Below, piece by piece: positions 27,098 to 38,520 of a DNA stretch of 46,854 bases. A program made the position numbers and the translations under genes. The notes beneath the pieces were generated by a model. It searched no databases, had not been told where the DNA came from, and worked only from the letters and a program-made list of their open reading frames with translations. This stretch comes from Acidobacteria bacterium RIFCSPLOWO2_02_FULL_67_21 (GTDB lineage Bacteria > Acidobacteriota > Vicinamibacteria > Vicinamibacterales > UBA2999), in assembly GCA_001767195.1 (NCBI GenBank), contig MEKU01000046.1:23683-70536 (forward strand), given 5' to 3'. Position 1 is the stretch's first letter. Each line of letters begins with the position of its first letter.

Positions 27098-28434
27098 CAC
27101 CGCACCTCCCGCCAGCCCGTCACGGTGTACAGGTTGGAGCCCAGCCCGCCGTTGTACGTGATTGCGACGCTGCCGCTGATCGAGTTGGTGTGCACGAGCG
27201 TCTCGACGTCCTCGGCGTTCTCGACCACGATCTGACCGAAGAGCGAGGGGCTGCCGCTGAAATTGATCTGCTCGTGAACCAGGATCTGCCCCTGCGCCGA
27301 CAGCGGGTCGGTGCTGTCGAGGCCGCCGGAGATCTCCAGATCGCCCCCCGCCACGAACAGGAGCTGGTTGGTCTCGGGCGCGATATCGGGGCTGCCGCTG
27401 ATATCGATCGACTTTTCCGCGATGAGGGTGACGTTCCACGGATCCGGGGTCTTGCCGGAGAAGCTGCCGGGGCTGCCCGAAATGGTGGCGTTGCCTTCGA
27501 CGTAGTACGTGCCGTCCACCGCCGAGTTGCTGTTCATCGTCCACGTCTGACTCCCCGCCGACCATTCCCAGGAGTTGCAGGACGTCTCGGCCGACCACGT
27601 GCACAGGACCGTGCCGGCGCCGTCCGTCATCGTGCCGTCCGACGTCAGGATGAAGTCGGCATGCTGCAGGTAATCCTCGGGATCCACGGTCGGGAGCGGC
27701 ACTTCCGGCGCACCTTCGATGGCTGCGAGCGAGCCGGTGTACTCGCCGGACGTGCTGATAGTGCCCGAGATGGAGGCGGATCCGCCGGAGATCACCATGT
27801 CTCCGTTGGAATGGACGTCCCCGTTGGTGCCGTCGATGTCGACGCTCCCTGAGATGTCCAGGTCGCCGTTGGTGACGAGCGCCCCCAGATCGTACGGACC
27901 GATCACCGCCTCCAGCGTGACGGTCGTGCTGTCTTTGGCCCGTCCGATGGCCCGGACGATGAGCTTCAGGTTGTTGTCGGTGGTTGCCACGTTGTCTTCG
28001 TCGTTGGTGGCATCGCCGTCGCCGTTCAGGATCGTCGCGTCGGCACCGCGAGCCGGATCGTCCTCGTCCATGACGGCCACTTCGTATTCAGCGGTCGAAT
28101 CGGACGCCGCGTTGAGATCGATGGGGGTGCCGAGGTCGATGTCGAGGACGCTGAGGTCGGCGAGCAGCGCGTCGAGACCTGGTTCGACGGCGCCCGGATC
28201 GATCGAGCGGATGTGGTCGACGACGACCTGGACCGCATGATTGAGCCCCGCCTCGGCGGCGGTGCGGGCCTGCGCCGCCGACGCGTGGTTGCGGGCGACG
28301 AGCGTCTCGGTGCGTCCGCTCACGCCGAGCGCGGCGGCCAGCGCCGACATCATCATCAGCAGGAGCAGCACGCCGATGAGCGCGGAGCCACGCTCGCTGC
28401 GGGCGGTCGATGAAGCGTGCGGCATCGTCTGCAT
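27097..28434 (-). CDS. PilX-like minor pilin assembly protein with beta-helix-like repeats
   Basis: The 445-aa product has a PilX-type N-terminus (RSERGSALIGVLLLLMMMSA, then TETLVARNHASAAQARTAAEAGLNHA). From about 190 it contains recurring short strands of the type DISGS, VISGGSASISG, TISGSPGSF, DISGSP and EISGG, suggesting a stacked beta-helix, the style of polymer-forming or bactofilin-like repeats. Cysteines C-T-W...SC lie near 275-285. At 445 residues it is far longer than Pseudomonas PilX. It is probably exposed at the pilus tip or base. It follows pilW by two bases and overlaps the next gene. Confidence 0.8.
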   Translation of the reverse strand: MQTMPHASSTARSERGSALIGVLLLLMMMSALAAALGVSGRTETLVARNHASAAQARTAAEAGLNHAVQVVVDHIRSIDPGAVEPGLDALLADLSVLDIDLGTPIDLNAASDSTAEYEVAVMDEDDPARGADATILNGDGDATNDEDNVATTDNNLKLIVRAIGRAKDSTTVTLEAVIGPYDLGALVTNGDLDISGSVDIDGTNGDVHSNGDMVISGGSASISGTISTSGEYTGSLAAIEGAPEVPLPTVDPEDYLQHADFILTSDGTMTDGAGTVLCTWSAETSCNSWEWSAGSQTWTMNSNSAVDGTYYVEGNATISGSPGSFSGKTPDPWNVTLIAEKSIDISGSPDIAPETNQLLFVAGGDLEISGGLDSTDPLSAQGQILVHEQINFSGSPSLFGQIVVENAEDVETLVHTNSISGSVAITYNGGLGSNLYTVTGWREVR

Positions 28435-28436
28435 GG

Positions 28437-29087
28437 CTACCGCGTGCGCAGCCGGACTTCGGTGGTGAGCGCATACGCGGCGGCTTCGCCGGCCTGGATC
28501 GACGTGCGAGCCTGCGACCGGGCGGTGATGGCCACCTGGACGTACGCCACGAGGTCGGGATCGGTCGTGGCCACGCGCGCCGAATTCAGGTACGTGAAGG
28601 TCAGGCCGCCGATGACCGGCTCGGTCATCGTGACCGGATCGTCGTCGGCATTGTTGTCCTGCCGCGTGATCACGAGCTCATCCGGATCGTAGGCGATCGT
28701 GACGTCCTCGCCTGCTCCGTTAACCGGGTCGCCGCATGCCCCGGGTTGGCCGCCCAGCAGTCCGTCCGGCGGGTTGATATCGGCATGAATCTGCACGTCA
28801 TCATCATCGCCGTCGCCGTCGGGATCGAGGGTAATGGCGCTGAACGCCGCCGACGCGCACGTCGACACGGAGATGCCGTACGGGTTCGTGCCCGCGTTCC
28901 GGAGCGCCTGAGAAATCCAGTCGAGGGCGAACCGGACTTCCTCCTCGGCGGTCGTGTCGTCGAGCTGGGTGCTGTACGAGCGCTGGATCTGCGACGCGAG
29001 CGCGACAGTGCCGCCGAGGACGGCGGCCGTAATCGCCATCGCGATGAGGAACTCGACGAGCGTGAAGCCGCGGGTGTCTTTCACCAT
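28437..29087 (-). CDS. PilW-like minor pilin (left operon)
   Basis: The 216-aa prepilin has the leader MVKDTRG cut before FTLVEFLIAMAITAAVLGGT, with glutamate at mature position 5. The C-terminal part is beta-rich. A DPDGDGDDDDV segment (about 103-113) looks like a calcium-binding loop. Two cysteines (STCASAA and PGACGDP) could pair. The start overlaps the preceding PilV stop. The size and operon place between PilV and PilX match PilW. Confidence 0.85.
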   Translation of the reverse strand: MVKDTRGFTLVEFLIAMAITAAVLGGTVALASQIQRSYSTQLDDTTAEEEVRFALDWISQALRNAGTNPYGISVSTCASAAFSAITLDPDGDGDDDDVQIHADINPPDGLLGGQPGACGDPVNGAGEDVTIAYDPDELVITRQDNNADDDPVTMTEPVIGGLTFTYLNSARVATTDPDLVAYVQVAITARSQARTSIQAGEAAAYALTTEVRLRTR

Positions 29088-29533
29088 TGGCGGATGATCG
29101 TGCTCAGCTCGACCTGTCGTCCGAACTGCCGCGCGCGGCGGTTCTCAACCCGCACGGTGAGCACGCGCGTGTCGAGGACCGGACCGTCATCGACCTCCCA
29201 GCGCACCGTGATGCCCTCGACCGGCTCCTCGAAGTAGTTGGCCACATCGTTGACGAGGCTGCCGCCGACCGCCACGGAAGGCGCCGTGTTGAAGTTGAGC
29301 TTCATCAGCTCGTCGATCTTCTCTTCGGCGAGCCGCGTGCCCCGTGCCGCCTCGCGCGCGCCGAGGTGCATCTGCGTCGTGACGCCCAGCAGCGCGGCAA
29401 TGGACAGCATGCCGGTCGTCAGGATCAGCGTGCAGATCAGGACCTCGACGAGCGTGAAGCCGTCCTGGCGTCTTCTAGAAGCGGTTTCATAACCGACGTA
29501 GTGCCCGGCTTTAGCCGGGCTGAAGCCCGGCAC
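29081..29533 (-). CDS. PilV/GspI-like minor pilin (left operon), start uncertain
   Basis: The prepilin segment QDGFTLVEVLICTLILTTGMLSIAALLG shows the cleavage site and E5. The rest (EKIDELMKLNFN, VRWEVDDGPV) is PilV/GspI-like. No ATG lies close upstream: the nearest in-frame start is GTG 29533, inside a palindromic repeat, giving a 150-aa protein whose leader includes residues encoded by the repeat (PGFSPAKAGHY). A TTG further up would overlap the FimT gene. Either the repeat inserted between gene start and leader and now provides initiation, or the true start is non-canonical. The stop overlaps the next gene by seven bases. Confidence 0.75.
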   Translation of the reverse strand: MPGFSPAKAGHYVGYETASRRRQDGFTLVEVLICTLILTTGMLSIAALLGVTTQMHLGAREAARGTRLAEEKIDELMKLNFNTAPSVAVGGSLVNDVANYFEEPVEGITVRWEVDDGPVLDTRVLTVRVENRRARQFGRQVELSTIIRQW

Positions 29534-29579
29534 TACGTACGGAATTGGGCGCCCGTGGTCGGTTATGAAACCGGTTCTA
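29475..29579. repeat. nested palindromic element between fimT and pilV genes
   Basis: Outer arms of 22 bp with one mismatch (29475-29496 and 29558-29579; core CGGTTTCATAACCGAC) enclose two adjacent hairpins of the CACTACG family, CCCGGC-TTTA-GCCGGG and a GGGCTTCAGCCC-type core. The right outer arm contains the stop codon of the FimT-like gene (29577-29579) and the left side encodes the N-terminus of the PilV-like protein. The outer arms look like ends of a mobile unit. Confidence 0.8.
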
Positions 29580-30020
29580 CTCAAGCTGCACCCGCCCGCT
29601 CGTGGATACCGTGACCGTTCTGTCGTACGCCGCGTTGCCATCCGTCACGATGATGGTGCACGGGCAGGCGCCTGCCGTCGGCCTCCCGTCGGTTTCAAAC
29701 GGAATGTCCACGGTGCCCGCGTCAAAACTCACGCCGGCCGTCAGCGTCTGCACGTTTCCGACAGCCACATTGGTCGTGTCGTCGAAGACCTGATACGTCC
29801 CGGCGCCGGTGTCGAATCGGAGTTCCAGAAGGCGATTCCTGGCCACCGCCTGGAAGCGGGCCGCGCGAACCGTGCTGCCCACCTGCTGCCCGGCGGAGAT
29901 GACGCTGTAACGGTCGATGCCGGCTTTGACCGTCGGTGCGGTGATCCCCGCGAGAATGCCGATGAGGGCCACCACGATCAGGATTTCAATGAGCGTGAAG
30001 CCTTCGGCCTGGCCGCGCAT
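29577..30020 (-). CDS. FimT/GspH-like minor pilin
   Basis: The 147-aa prepilin has the leader MRGQAEG and mature FTLIEILIVVALIGILAGITAPTV. A GspH/FimT pattern follows (RYSVISAGQQVGSTVRAARFQAVARN, then FDTGAGTYQVFDD), and a CPC motif lies in GACPCTIIV. I chose ATG 30020, behind GGGGG; a longer frame to 30098 adds an unlikely N-terminus. It opens the left minor-pilin operon. The right operon has no FimT gene. The stop codon lies in the arm of a palindromic element. Confidence 0.85.
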   Translation of the reverse strand: MRGQAEGFTLIEILIVVALIGILAGITAPTVKAGIDRYSVISAGQQVGSTVRAARFQAVARNRLLELRFDTGAGTYQVFDDTTNVAVGNVQTLTAGVSFDAGTVDIPFETDGRPTAGACPCTIIVTDGNAAYDRTVTVSTSGRVQLE

Positions 30021-30070
30021 GTACCCCCGATCAACAAGATGCGTTCCCGTGCTAAGTGATTGACTGGAAA

Positions 30071-30114
30071 GAATTTTAGGGAATTTTGCTCGCTGCATGT
30101 GGCATTTTGCGACA
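30071..30114. promoter_or_regulatory. repeats in the divergent minor-pilin control region
   Basis: GAATTTT occurs at 30071 and 30081 (10-base spacing), followed by the imperfect dyad TGTGGCA-TTT-TGCGACA (30098-30114). The region lies between the two divergent minor-pilin operons, so these are candidates for a shared regulator site. No sigma-54 motif with correct spacing was found on either strand here. Confidence 0.35.
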
Positions 30115-30211
30115 TCCCGATTACGAATATGGCGGGCCGGCTTTGCGGCCCGGCTGACGACGCTTCAGGGGCCCGGACGACGATCCTGCATCGGCAACCG
30201 GGGAGGGAGGA

Positions 30212-30224
30212 GGCAGATTCTGCC
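30212..30224. promoter_or_regulatory. dyad GGCAGA-T-TCTGCC
   Basis: Perfect 6-bp arms about a single T lie in the divergent region, 69 bases before the right-hand PilV gene. It may be a protein-binding site; no known regulator is implied. Confidence 0.25.
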
Positions 30225-30292
30225 CGGGCATCTCTCGCCCAAGCCTCTAAGTTCTTATCGGTCAACAGGTCACAGGAGTCCATGCCCAGGGC

Positions 30293-30718
30293 ATGCCCGT
30301 TGCCCTGACAGCGGGCATCATGGCTGGTTCAAGTGACCGCCCTCGGCCCCGGCTGACCGGCGTACCTGGATTCTCGCTCGTAGAGGTTCTTGTGGCCAGC
30401 GCGCTCCTGGTGACGGGCGTAGCTGCGCTCGTACAGCTCTTTGCGATCGCCACTCGTGCCACCAGCGACGCCCGCGACACCACGATCGCCGCCGTGCTGG
30501 CGGAGCAGAAGATGGAGGAGCTGCGCTCGGCGGCGTTTGCAGCAGCTCCGCCGGGTGAATCCGAGGAGCATCTCACCGGGTTTGTCCGCCGGTCGAGGAT
30601 CGAACCGCTTCCGCTGGATCCGCAGGACGCGGTCGTGATCACGGTCGAGGTGTTCCGGCCGGGCCGACAGCTTCCCGCGAGCCGTCTGATCACCGTCAAG
30701 GCTCGAAACGTCCCATGA
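30293..30718 (+). CDS. PilV-like minor pilin (right operon)
   Basis: The prepilin contains LTGVPGFSLVEVLVASALLVTGVAALVQLFAIA with a G-F cleavage site and E5, and a short C-terminal domain typical of PilV/GspI. ATG 30293 gives 141 aa; ATG 30320 (MAGSSDRPRP) is in frame and gives a shorter, more usual leader. Ribosome sites are weak for both. The stop overlaps the next start (ATGA). It is the counterpart of the PilV-like gene at 29081. Confidence 0.82.
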   Translation: MPVALTAGIMAGSSDRPRPRLTGVPGFSLVEVLVASALLVTGVAALVQLFAIATRATSDARDTTIAAVLAEQKMEELRSAAFAAAPPGESEEHLTGFVRRSRIEPLPLDPQDAVVITVEVFRPGRQLPASRLITVKARNVP

Positions 30719-31455
30719 TCCTGCGGCGCTGGAGATCCGAGGCGGGCGTCACAATGACAGAGGCGCTGGTGGCGAGCCTCATTTCCCTCACTGTCACCGC
30801 GGCCGTCCTGGCGCTCGTACATCCCGCGCGAGGCATCTTTCAGGCGCAGCCGGAGATGGCCGAGATGCACCAGCGGCTCCGGGTGGCCGTCGACTCGATC
30901 GCCCGGGATCTCCTCATGGCCGGGGCGGGCCGGCCAGCCGGTGCGGCGGCGGTGATGCCCTATCGCGTAGGCGCCCGCGAAAGCGACATCGATGCCGGCG
31001 TGACCTTTCGTCCGGATGCGGTGAGTGTCCGCTATGTGCCCTGGGAGACCGAGGACATCGTCTCGCGTACCTACTACCTTCAGAGCGACCCTGAGTCCGA
31101 CACGTTTCAGCTGATGCAGTACGACGGCGCCGTCACCGACCTTCCGCTCGTCGATCACGTGGTCGGCCTGGCATTCACGTACATGGATGCCGGCGGCGTT
31201 TCGCTCGACCCGGCCGTATTCCAGGACGGCCCATGGGAAGCGGACCCGGAGACGGGCAGTCCCTTTGATGAGGATCTGCGGAGGATTGGCCGGGTGCGCG
31301 TGATGGTGCGGTTGCGCGCGGCGCTCGCGTCGATGCGCGGCGCGTCGGGCGCGCTGTTCACGCGCGGAGGCACGTCGACGTCGGCCGAGCGATTCATTCC
31401 AGATCTGCCGGTGGAGTTCGACGTCACGCTTCGAAATCGGAATGCGGGCGGGTAA
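30715..31455 (+). CDS. PilW-like minor pilin (right operon)
   Basis: The 246-aa product has a prepilin N-terminus, RSEAGVTMTEALVASLISLTV, with G-V cleavage and a glutamate at mature position 5. QPEMAEMHQRLRVAVDSIARDLLMAG is the PilW-like helix region, and a beta-rich C-terminal domain follows. It overlaps pilV by ATGA. Its TAA is in the same frame as the following PilX-like gene, only two codons before that gene's ATG. Confidence 0.85.
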   Translation: MILRRWRSEAGVTMTEALVASLISLTVTAAVLALVHPARGIFQAQPEMAEMHQRLRVAVDSIARDLLMAGAGRPAGAAAVMPYRVGARESDIDAGVTFRPDAVSVRYVPWETEDIVSRTYYLQSDPESDTFQLMQYDGAVTDLPLVDHVVGLAFTYMDAGGVSLDPAVFQDGPWEADPETGSPFDEDLRRIGRVRVMVRLRAALASMRGASGALFTRGGTSTSAERFIPDLPVEFDVTLRNRNAGG

Positions 31456-31461
31456 GCGCCG

Positions 31462-32034
31462 ATGACGCTCGTCACCGCACTGATGTCGACGGCGCTGCTG
31501 GCGGCGCTCGGCTCCGCGATGGTCGTCGGGACGGTCAGCGAAACGATGATTGCGGCGGCGTTCCGCCACGGGATCGAGACGTTCTATGCCGCAGAGGGTG
31601 CCGCGGCCGCGGTCGCCCAGGAGCTCGCCGGCGTTCCCGACTGGCAGCGGATTGCCGATGGCGACGAGGTGTCGCGCTTCGTGGACGGAGCCGCGACCGG
31701 CATCCGTCGGATTGGCGCCGTGACGCTCGATCTGGCGCAGGCCACCATTGAGGTGAACGCCCTGGCGGGAGCGGCCGCACCGTGCCGGCTCTACGCATAC
31801 GGCCGTCTGGGCGACCTGGTGCCCGGCGCTCGAGAGTCGTCGATCTACCTCGCCGTCTGGGTGGCTGAATATGCCGATCCCGAGGCCGAGAACGAGCCGC
31901 CGGCACTCGTCCTGATCGGCCGGGCCTATGGACCGACCGGCAGCCGCCGCACGGTGGCAATGACGCTGTCCCGCCCCACCGATTCCGGTGATCCCGATGG
32001 CATCCGGATACTGTCGTGGCACGAGCTCCGCTGA
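31462..32034 (+). CDS. PilX-like minor pilin protein (right operon), no prepilin leader
   Basis: The 190-aa product starts MTLVTALMSTALLAALGSAMVVGTVSETMIAAAFRHGIETFYAAEGAAAAV, matching the hydrophobic helix and following region of PilX proteins. The usual positively charged leader and glycine are absent because the ATG lies inside what would be mature sequence. The upstream gene ends ...NAGG, then stop, in the same frame, so a leader may have been lost or exchanged by a stop codon. It is much shorter than the left-operon PilX-like protein. Confidence 0.75.
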   Translation: MTLVTALMSTALLAALGSAMVVGTVSETMIAAAFRHGIETFYAAEGAAAAVAQELAGVPDWQRIADGDEVSRFVDGAATGIRRIGAVTLDLAQATIEVNALAGAAAPCRLYAYGRLGDLVPGARESSIYLAVWVAEYADPEAENEPPALVLIGRAYGPTGSRRTVAMTLSRPTDSGDPDGIRILSWHELR

Positions 32035-32047
32035 CGATCCGGCAGCC

Positions 32048-32076
32048 TTGACGCGGGCATCCGTGAGCCTGACAAT
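32048..32076 (+). promoter_or_regulatory. possible vegetative promoter
   Basis: TTGACG, 17 bases, GACAAT, ending 30 bases before the AQSLADVA-type gene. Spacing is ideal and five of six bases of the -35 box match consensus. It may allow separate expression of that gene and the NtrC-type regulator. Confidence 0.35.
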
Positions 32077-32106
32077 CGTAGTGACCCTCAGGCCATACGA
32101 CTGCAC

Positions 32107-32659
32107 ATGTATTCACAGGTCGCGTTCCGGGCCGTTGCCGCACTCATCCTCGCCGCGAGCGCCGCGCAGGCGCAGTCGCTCGCCGATGTGGCGCGGCAGG
32201 AGGCGGAGCGGCGCAAGGCCGTCACCTCATCCGGCAAGGTGTACACGAACGACACGCTCAGGGCCGAGCCTCCGCCTTCTACGCCACCCCCCGTGGCGCC
32301 GGCCGCACCGCCCGCGGCAGAGCCCGCGCCGGCGGCTGCGCCGCCTGGTGCGCCTGCTTCACCGGCTCCCGCCGGCGGCGCTCCCGCGACGCCACCCGCG
32401 CCACAGACAGAAGCGGACTGGCGGACGCGCGTGGCGACCGCCCGCGATGCGCTGGCGCGCGCGCAGACGTTTGCAGAGGCGCTGCAGAGCCGCATCAACG
32501 CGCTCACGACCGATTTCGTCAACCGCGATGATCCGTCCCAGCGCGACGTGATCGCCACCGAGCGTCAGAAGGCGCTTGCCGAGCTGGAGCGCGTCAAGCA
32601 GGAGATCGGCCAGCAGCAGAAGGCGATCGCCGCCATCCAGGACGAGGCCCGCCGCGCGG

Positions 32660-32685
<26 letters not shown>
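32107..32685 (+). CDS. secreted coiled-coil protein, AQSLADVA family (right copy)
   Basis: The 192-aa product has a signal peptide (AVAALILAASAAQA), QSLADVARQEAERRKA, the motif VYTNDTL, a long P/A linker (about 58-100), and a charged coiled-coil (about 100-185) ending RRAGVPAGWVR. The left copy at 26480 ends GDGVPREWTD, a related pattern. The domain order and both signature motifs are shared, so these are true paralogues closing the two minor-pilin operons. A periplasmic adaptor or pilus-base protein is possible; function is unknown. No ribosome site is evident. It overlaps the regulator gene. Confidence 0.78.
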
Positions 32686-34103
<1,418 letters not shown>

Positions 34104-34105
<2 letters not shown>

Positions 34106-34243
34106 GCTCGGCTCAAGCCGAGCACTACGTACTCGGCTCAAGCCGAGGGCACGACGTACGGTGCTGAGCTCGGCTAAAGCCGAGCACTACGTACGGTACT
34201 GAGCACTACGTACGGTACGTAGTGCCGGGCTTTAGCCCGGCCC
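34104..34243. repeat. cluster of CACTACG-family palindromes
   Basis: Hairpin cores CTCGGCTCAAGCCGAG (twice), CTCGGCTAAAGCCGAG and CCGGGC-TTTA-GCCCGG are separated by CACTACGTAC blocks. The cluster fills the gap between the convergent regulator and aroB genes and overlaps the aroB 3' end: the aroB stop TAA lies in the TTTA loop of the last hairpin. Confidence 0.88.
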
Positions 34244-35350
34244 CTTCCTCTTCTGCAGTCCCAGGCGCTCGAGCACGGCCTGGAGCTCTTCTTCCGTGAC
34301 GTCATCGATCGTCAGCGTCGCGCCGATCTGGATCGGAATCACGACGTGCAGCTTGCCGTGGACCACCTTCTTGTCGCGCCGGACGACCTCGAGGATCTCG
34401 GCGACCGGGAGGTCGACGATCGGCGGCAGCGGGCCGAGCTGGGCGAGGAGCCTCGAGAGCGCCTGCCGCTCGCGATCCGCCAGCGCGCCCCGGGCGACGG
34501 CCAGGTCGGCGGCCGCGAGCATGCCGTAGGCGATCGCCTCGCCGTGGCGGAACCGCCGGTACCTGGTGACCGCTTCCAGCGCGTGGCCCACCGTGTGTCC
34601 GAAGTTCAGGATGCGGCGCAGCCCGCTCTCGCGCTCGTCCTTCGACACCACCTCCGCCTTGATGCGGCACGACTCGACAATGGCCGGCAGCAGCACGCCC
34701 GGATCGCGCGCGAAGATCGCCGTCGACTCGCGGGCGACGCGCTCGAACAGGTCGCGGCTGGCGATGACGCCGTATTTGACGACCTCGTACAGGCCCGAGC
34801 GGAATTCGCGGCGCGGCAGCGTCGCCAGCAGCCCCGGGTCGATGAGGACCGCCTCCGGCTGATGGAAGGCGCCGATCAGGTTCTTGCCGAGCGCATGGTT
34901 CACGCCGACCTTGCCGCCGATCGAGCTGTCGACCTGCGCGAGCAGCGTCGTCGGCACGTGCGCGAGCGCGATGCCGCGGAGGAATGTCGCCGCCGCAAAC
35001 CCGGCGGTGTCGCCGACCACGCCGCCGCCGACCGACACGATCGCGCTCCCGCGATCCGCGCCTGCGCGGATCAGCCCGTCGTAGATCCGCGAGACCGTCT
35101 GCAGGTTCTTGAAGCGCTCGCCGTCGGGGATCAGGATCGGCTCGACGCCGCCGAGCGCCCGTCCGATCCGCTCCCCGTGAAACCGCCAGATGACGGGTGT
35201 CGAGATGACGAAGCGGCGCGCACCGAGGTGATGCGCATCGAAGATCTCGCCCGCGCGGTCCGCGAGACCGTCGCCGATCAGGATCGAGGAGACGTGCGCG
35301 CCGGTCCTGACATCGACCCGAACCGCGTCCTTGAGGAGATCAGAGGGCAC
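34232..35350 (-). CDS. aroB: 3-dehydroquinate synthase
   Basis: The 372-aa enzyme converts DAHP to 3-dehydroquinate, step two of the shikimate pathway, using NAD and a metal ion. Motifs include the glycine loop SVGGGVVGDTAGFAAATFLRG, TTLLAQVDSSIGGKVGVNH, KDERESGLRRILNFGHTVGHALE with zinc ligands, and RHGEAIAYGM. Length is normal. The start is GTG 35350, without a good ribosome site and only 23 bases from the divergent nadB. The last residues (KGPG) and the stop codon are encoded by a palindromic repeat. Confidence 0.96.
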   Translation of the reverse strand: MPSDLLKDAVRVDVRTGAHVSSILIGDGLADRAGEIFDAHHLGARRFVISTPVIWRFHGERIGRALGGVEPILIPDGERFKNLQTVSRIYDGLIRAGADRGSAIVSVGGGVVGDTAGFAAATFLRGIALAHVPTTLLAQVDSSIGGKVGVNHALGKNLIGAFHQPEAVLIDPGLLATLPRREFRSGLYEVVKYGVIASRDLFERVARESTAIFARDPGVLLPAIVESCRIKAEVVSKDERESGLRRILNFGHTVGHALEAVTRYRRFRHGEAIAYGMLAAADLAVARGALADRERQALSRLLAQLGPLPPIVDLPVAEILEVVRRDKKVVHGKLHVVIPIQIGATLTIDDVTEEELQAVLERLGLQKRKGPG

Positions 35351-35373
35351 GAAAGCATTGATAGGATAGCACC

Positions 35374-36915
35374 GTGCATCTGGACGCCGAGTTCCTCGTC
35401 ATCGGCAGCGGCATCGCCGGTCTGCGGGCCGCGTTCTCGCTTGCCGAACGAGGCGACGTCATCATGCTCACCAAGGCGGATCCACGCGAGAGCAATACCG
35501 GGTACGCGCAGGGCGGAATTGCCGCGGCGATCGGTCCGGACGACTCGCCGGCGCTGCACGCGCGCGACACCATGGCGGCCGGCGACGGCCTCTGCGCGGC
35601 GGAGGCGGTCGACGTGCTCGTGCGCGAAGGCCCGCGCTACGTCCGCGAGCTGATCGAATGGGGCGCCGCGTTCGACCGCGAGGCGTCAGGGCAGCCGGCG
35701 CTTGGCCGCGAAGCGGCGCACAGCGTCCGGCGCGTGCTGCACGCGAAGGACGCCACCGGGCGCGAGATCGCCCGGCTGCTCGGGTCGCGCGTGAGCGGCC
35801 GGCCGCGCGTCCGCGTGATGGACGACGCGATGGCCGTCGATCTGACGGTCGACAGCGGGACCTGCTCCGGCGCGACATTCGTGACGGCCGCGGGCGTGCA
35901 GGGCGCCGTCACCGCGCGGCAGACCCTGCTGGCCACGGGGGGCGCCGGTCAGGTGTTTCGTGACACCACGAACCCGGCGGGCGCGACCGGCGACGGGATT
36001 GCCATTGCCGCTCGTGCCGGCGCCCGCGTCATGGACCTCGAGTTCGTGCAGTTCCATCCCACCGTGCTCAATGTGGAGGGCGCGCCCCGCTTTCTGCTGT
36101 CGGAGGCGCTGCGCGGCGAGGGCGGACGGCTGATCAACGACGCCGGCGAGGCGTTCATGGAGCGGTACGAGCCGGCCGGCGACCTCGCGTCGCGCGACCT
36201 GGTGGCGCGCGCGATGTTCCGCGAGGTCCAGCGGACCGGCGCGCCCGTCTACCTCACGATGGCGCACCTCGACGCCGGGTTCGTCCGCACCCGGTTTCCG
36301 ACGATTTCGCGCGCGTGCGCGAACGCCGGCCTCGATCTGGCGCGGGACCGCATTCCGGTGAGCCCGGCGGCGCACTATCTGATGGGCGGCGTGACCACCG
36401 ACCTCGACGGCCGGACGTCGCTGCCGGGGCTCTTTGCGGCCGGCGAGGTGGCGTGCACCGGCGTCCACGGGGCGAACCGCCTGGCCAGCAACTCGCTCCT
36501 CGAAGGCCTCGTGTTCGGCGCGCGTGCGTCGGCCGCCATGCAGGGCGCCCCGAAGGCGGCCCGGCTCGCCGGCATCGATGTGGACGACGCCGCCTGGCCG
36601 GCTCGGGGCACCGAGTCAACCCCGTCGGCATCCGACGTGCGCGATCTCATGTGGCGCGCCGTCGGGCTCGTGCGCGCGCGCGGGCCGCTGCACGAAGCGG
36701 TCGAGCGTCTCGCAGCATGGGTCGGCGCCGTGGCCGCGGCCCGGCAGACCGGGGCGTGCGACCCCGAGCTGCGCCGCCTCGCCAACCTGGCCACGGTCGG
36801 CTGGCTGATCGCCCGCGCCGCACTCCGGCGCGAAGAAAGCCGCGGCGCGCACTTCCGGTCCGATTTTCCGTCGCGCGACGATCTACACTGGAAGAAACAT
36901 ATCGCCGATCGCATC

Positions 36916-36927
<12 letters not shown>
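35374..36927 (+). CDS. nadB: L-aspartate oxidase
   Basis: The 517-aa FAD enzyme oxidises aspartate to iminoaspartate, the first step of NAD synthesis. The FAD-binding VIGSGIAGLRAAFSLA is at the N-terminus; ESNTGYAQGGIAAA, HPTVL, and HGANRLASNSLLEGLVFG are all family hallmarks. A helical C-terminal domain follows. The start is GTG 35374 with AGGA upstream. The stop TGA forms part of the loop of a GGCCGGCC palindrome. nadA and nadC are not in the window. Confidence 0.96.
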
Positions 36928-38448
<1,521 letters not shown>

Positions 38449-38455
38449 CGCCGAC

Positions 38456-38520
38456 AACGCCCAACTCCCAAGACGCCAATTCCCAACCCCTTGGAAGTTG
38501 GGAGTTGGACATCGGGCGTT
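38456..38520. repeat. palindromic repeat between convergent proS and tatC
   Basis: CCAACTCCCAA (38461-38471) pairs with TTGGGAGTTGG (38498-38508), reinforced by an outer AACGCC/GGCGTT pair. The tatC stop codon overlaps the right edge. It belongs with the TCCCAAATCCCAA element at 13566. It could serve as a bidirectional terminator, though U tracts are lacking. Confidence 0.7.

Noticed and set aside
30101-30141. sigma-54 promoters for the minor-pilin operons (TGGCATTTTGC; TGGCGGGCCGGCTTTGC)
   Set aside because: The GG-GC spacing is 8 and 14 bases instead of 12.
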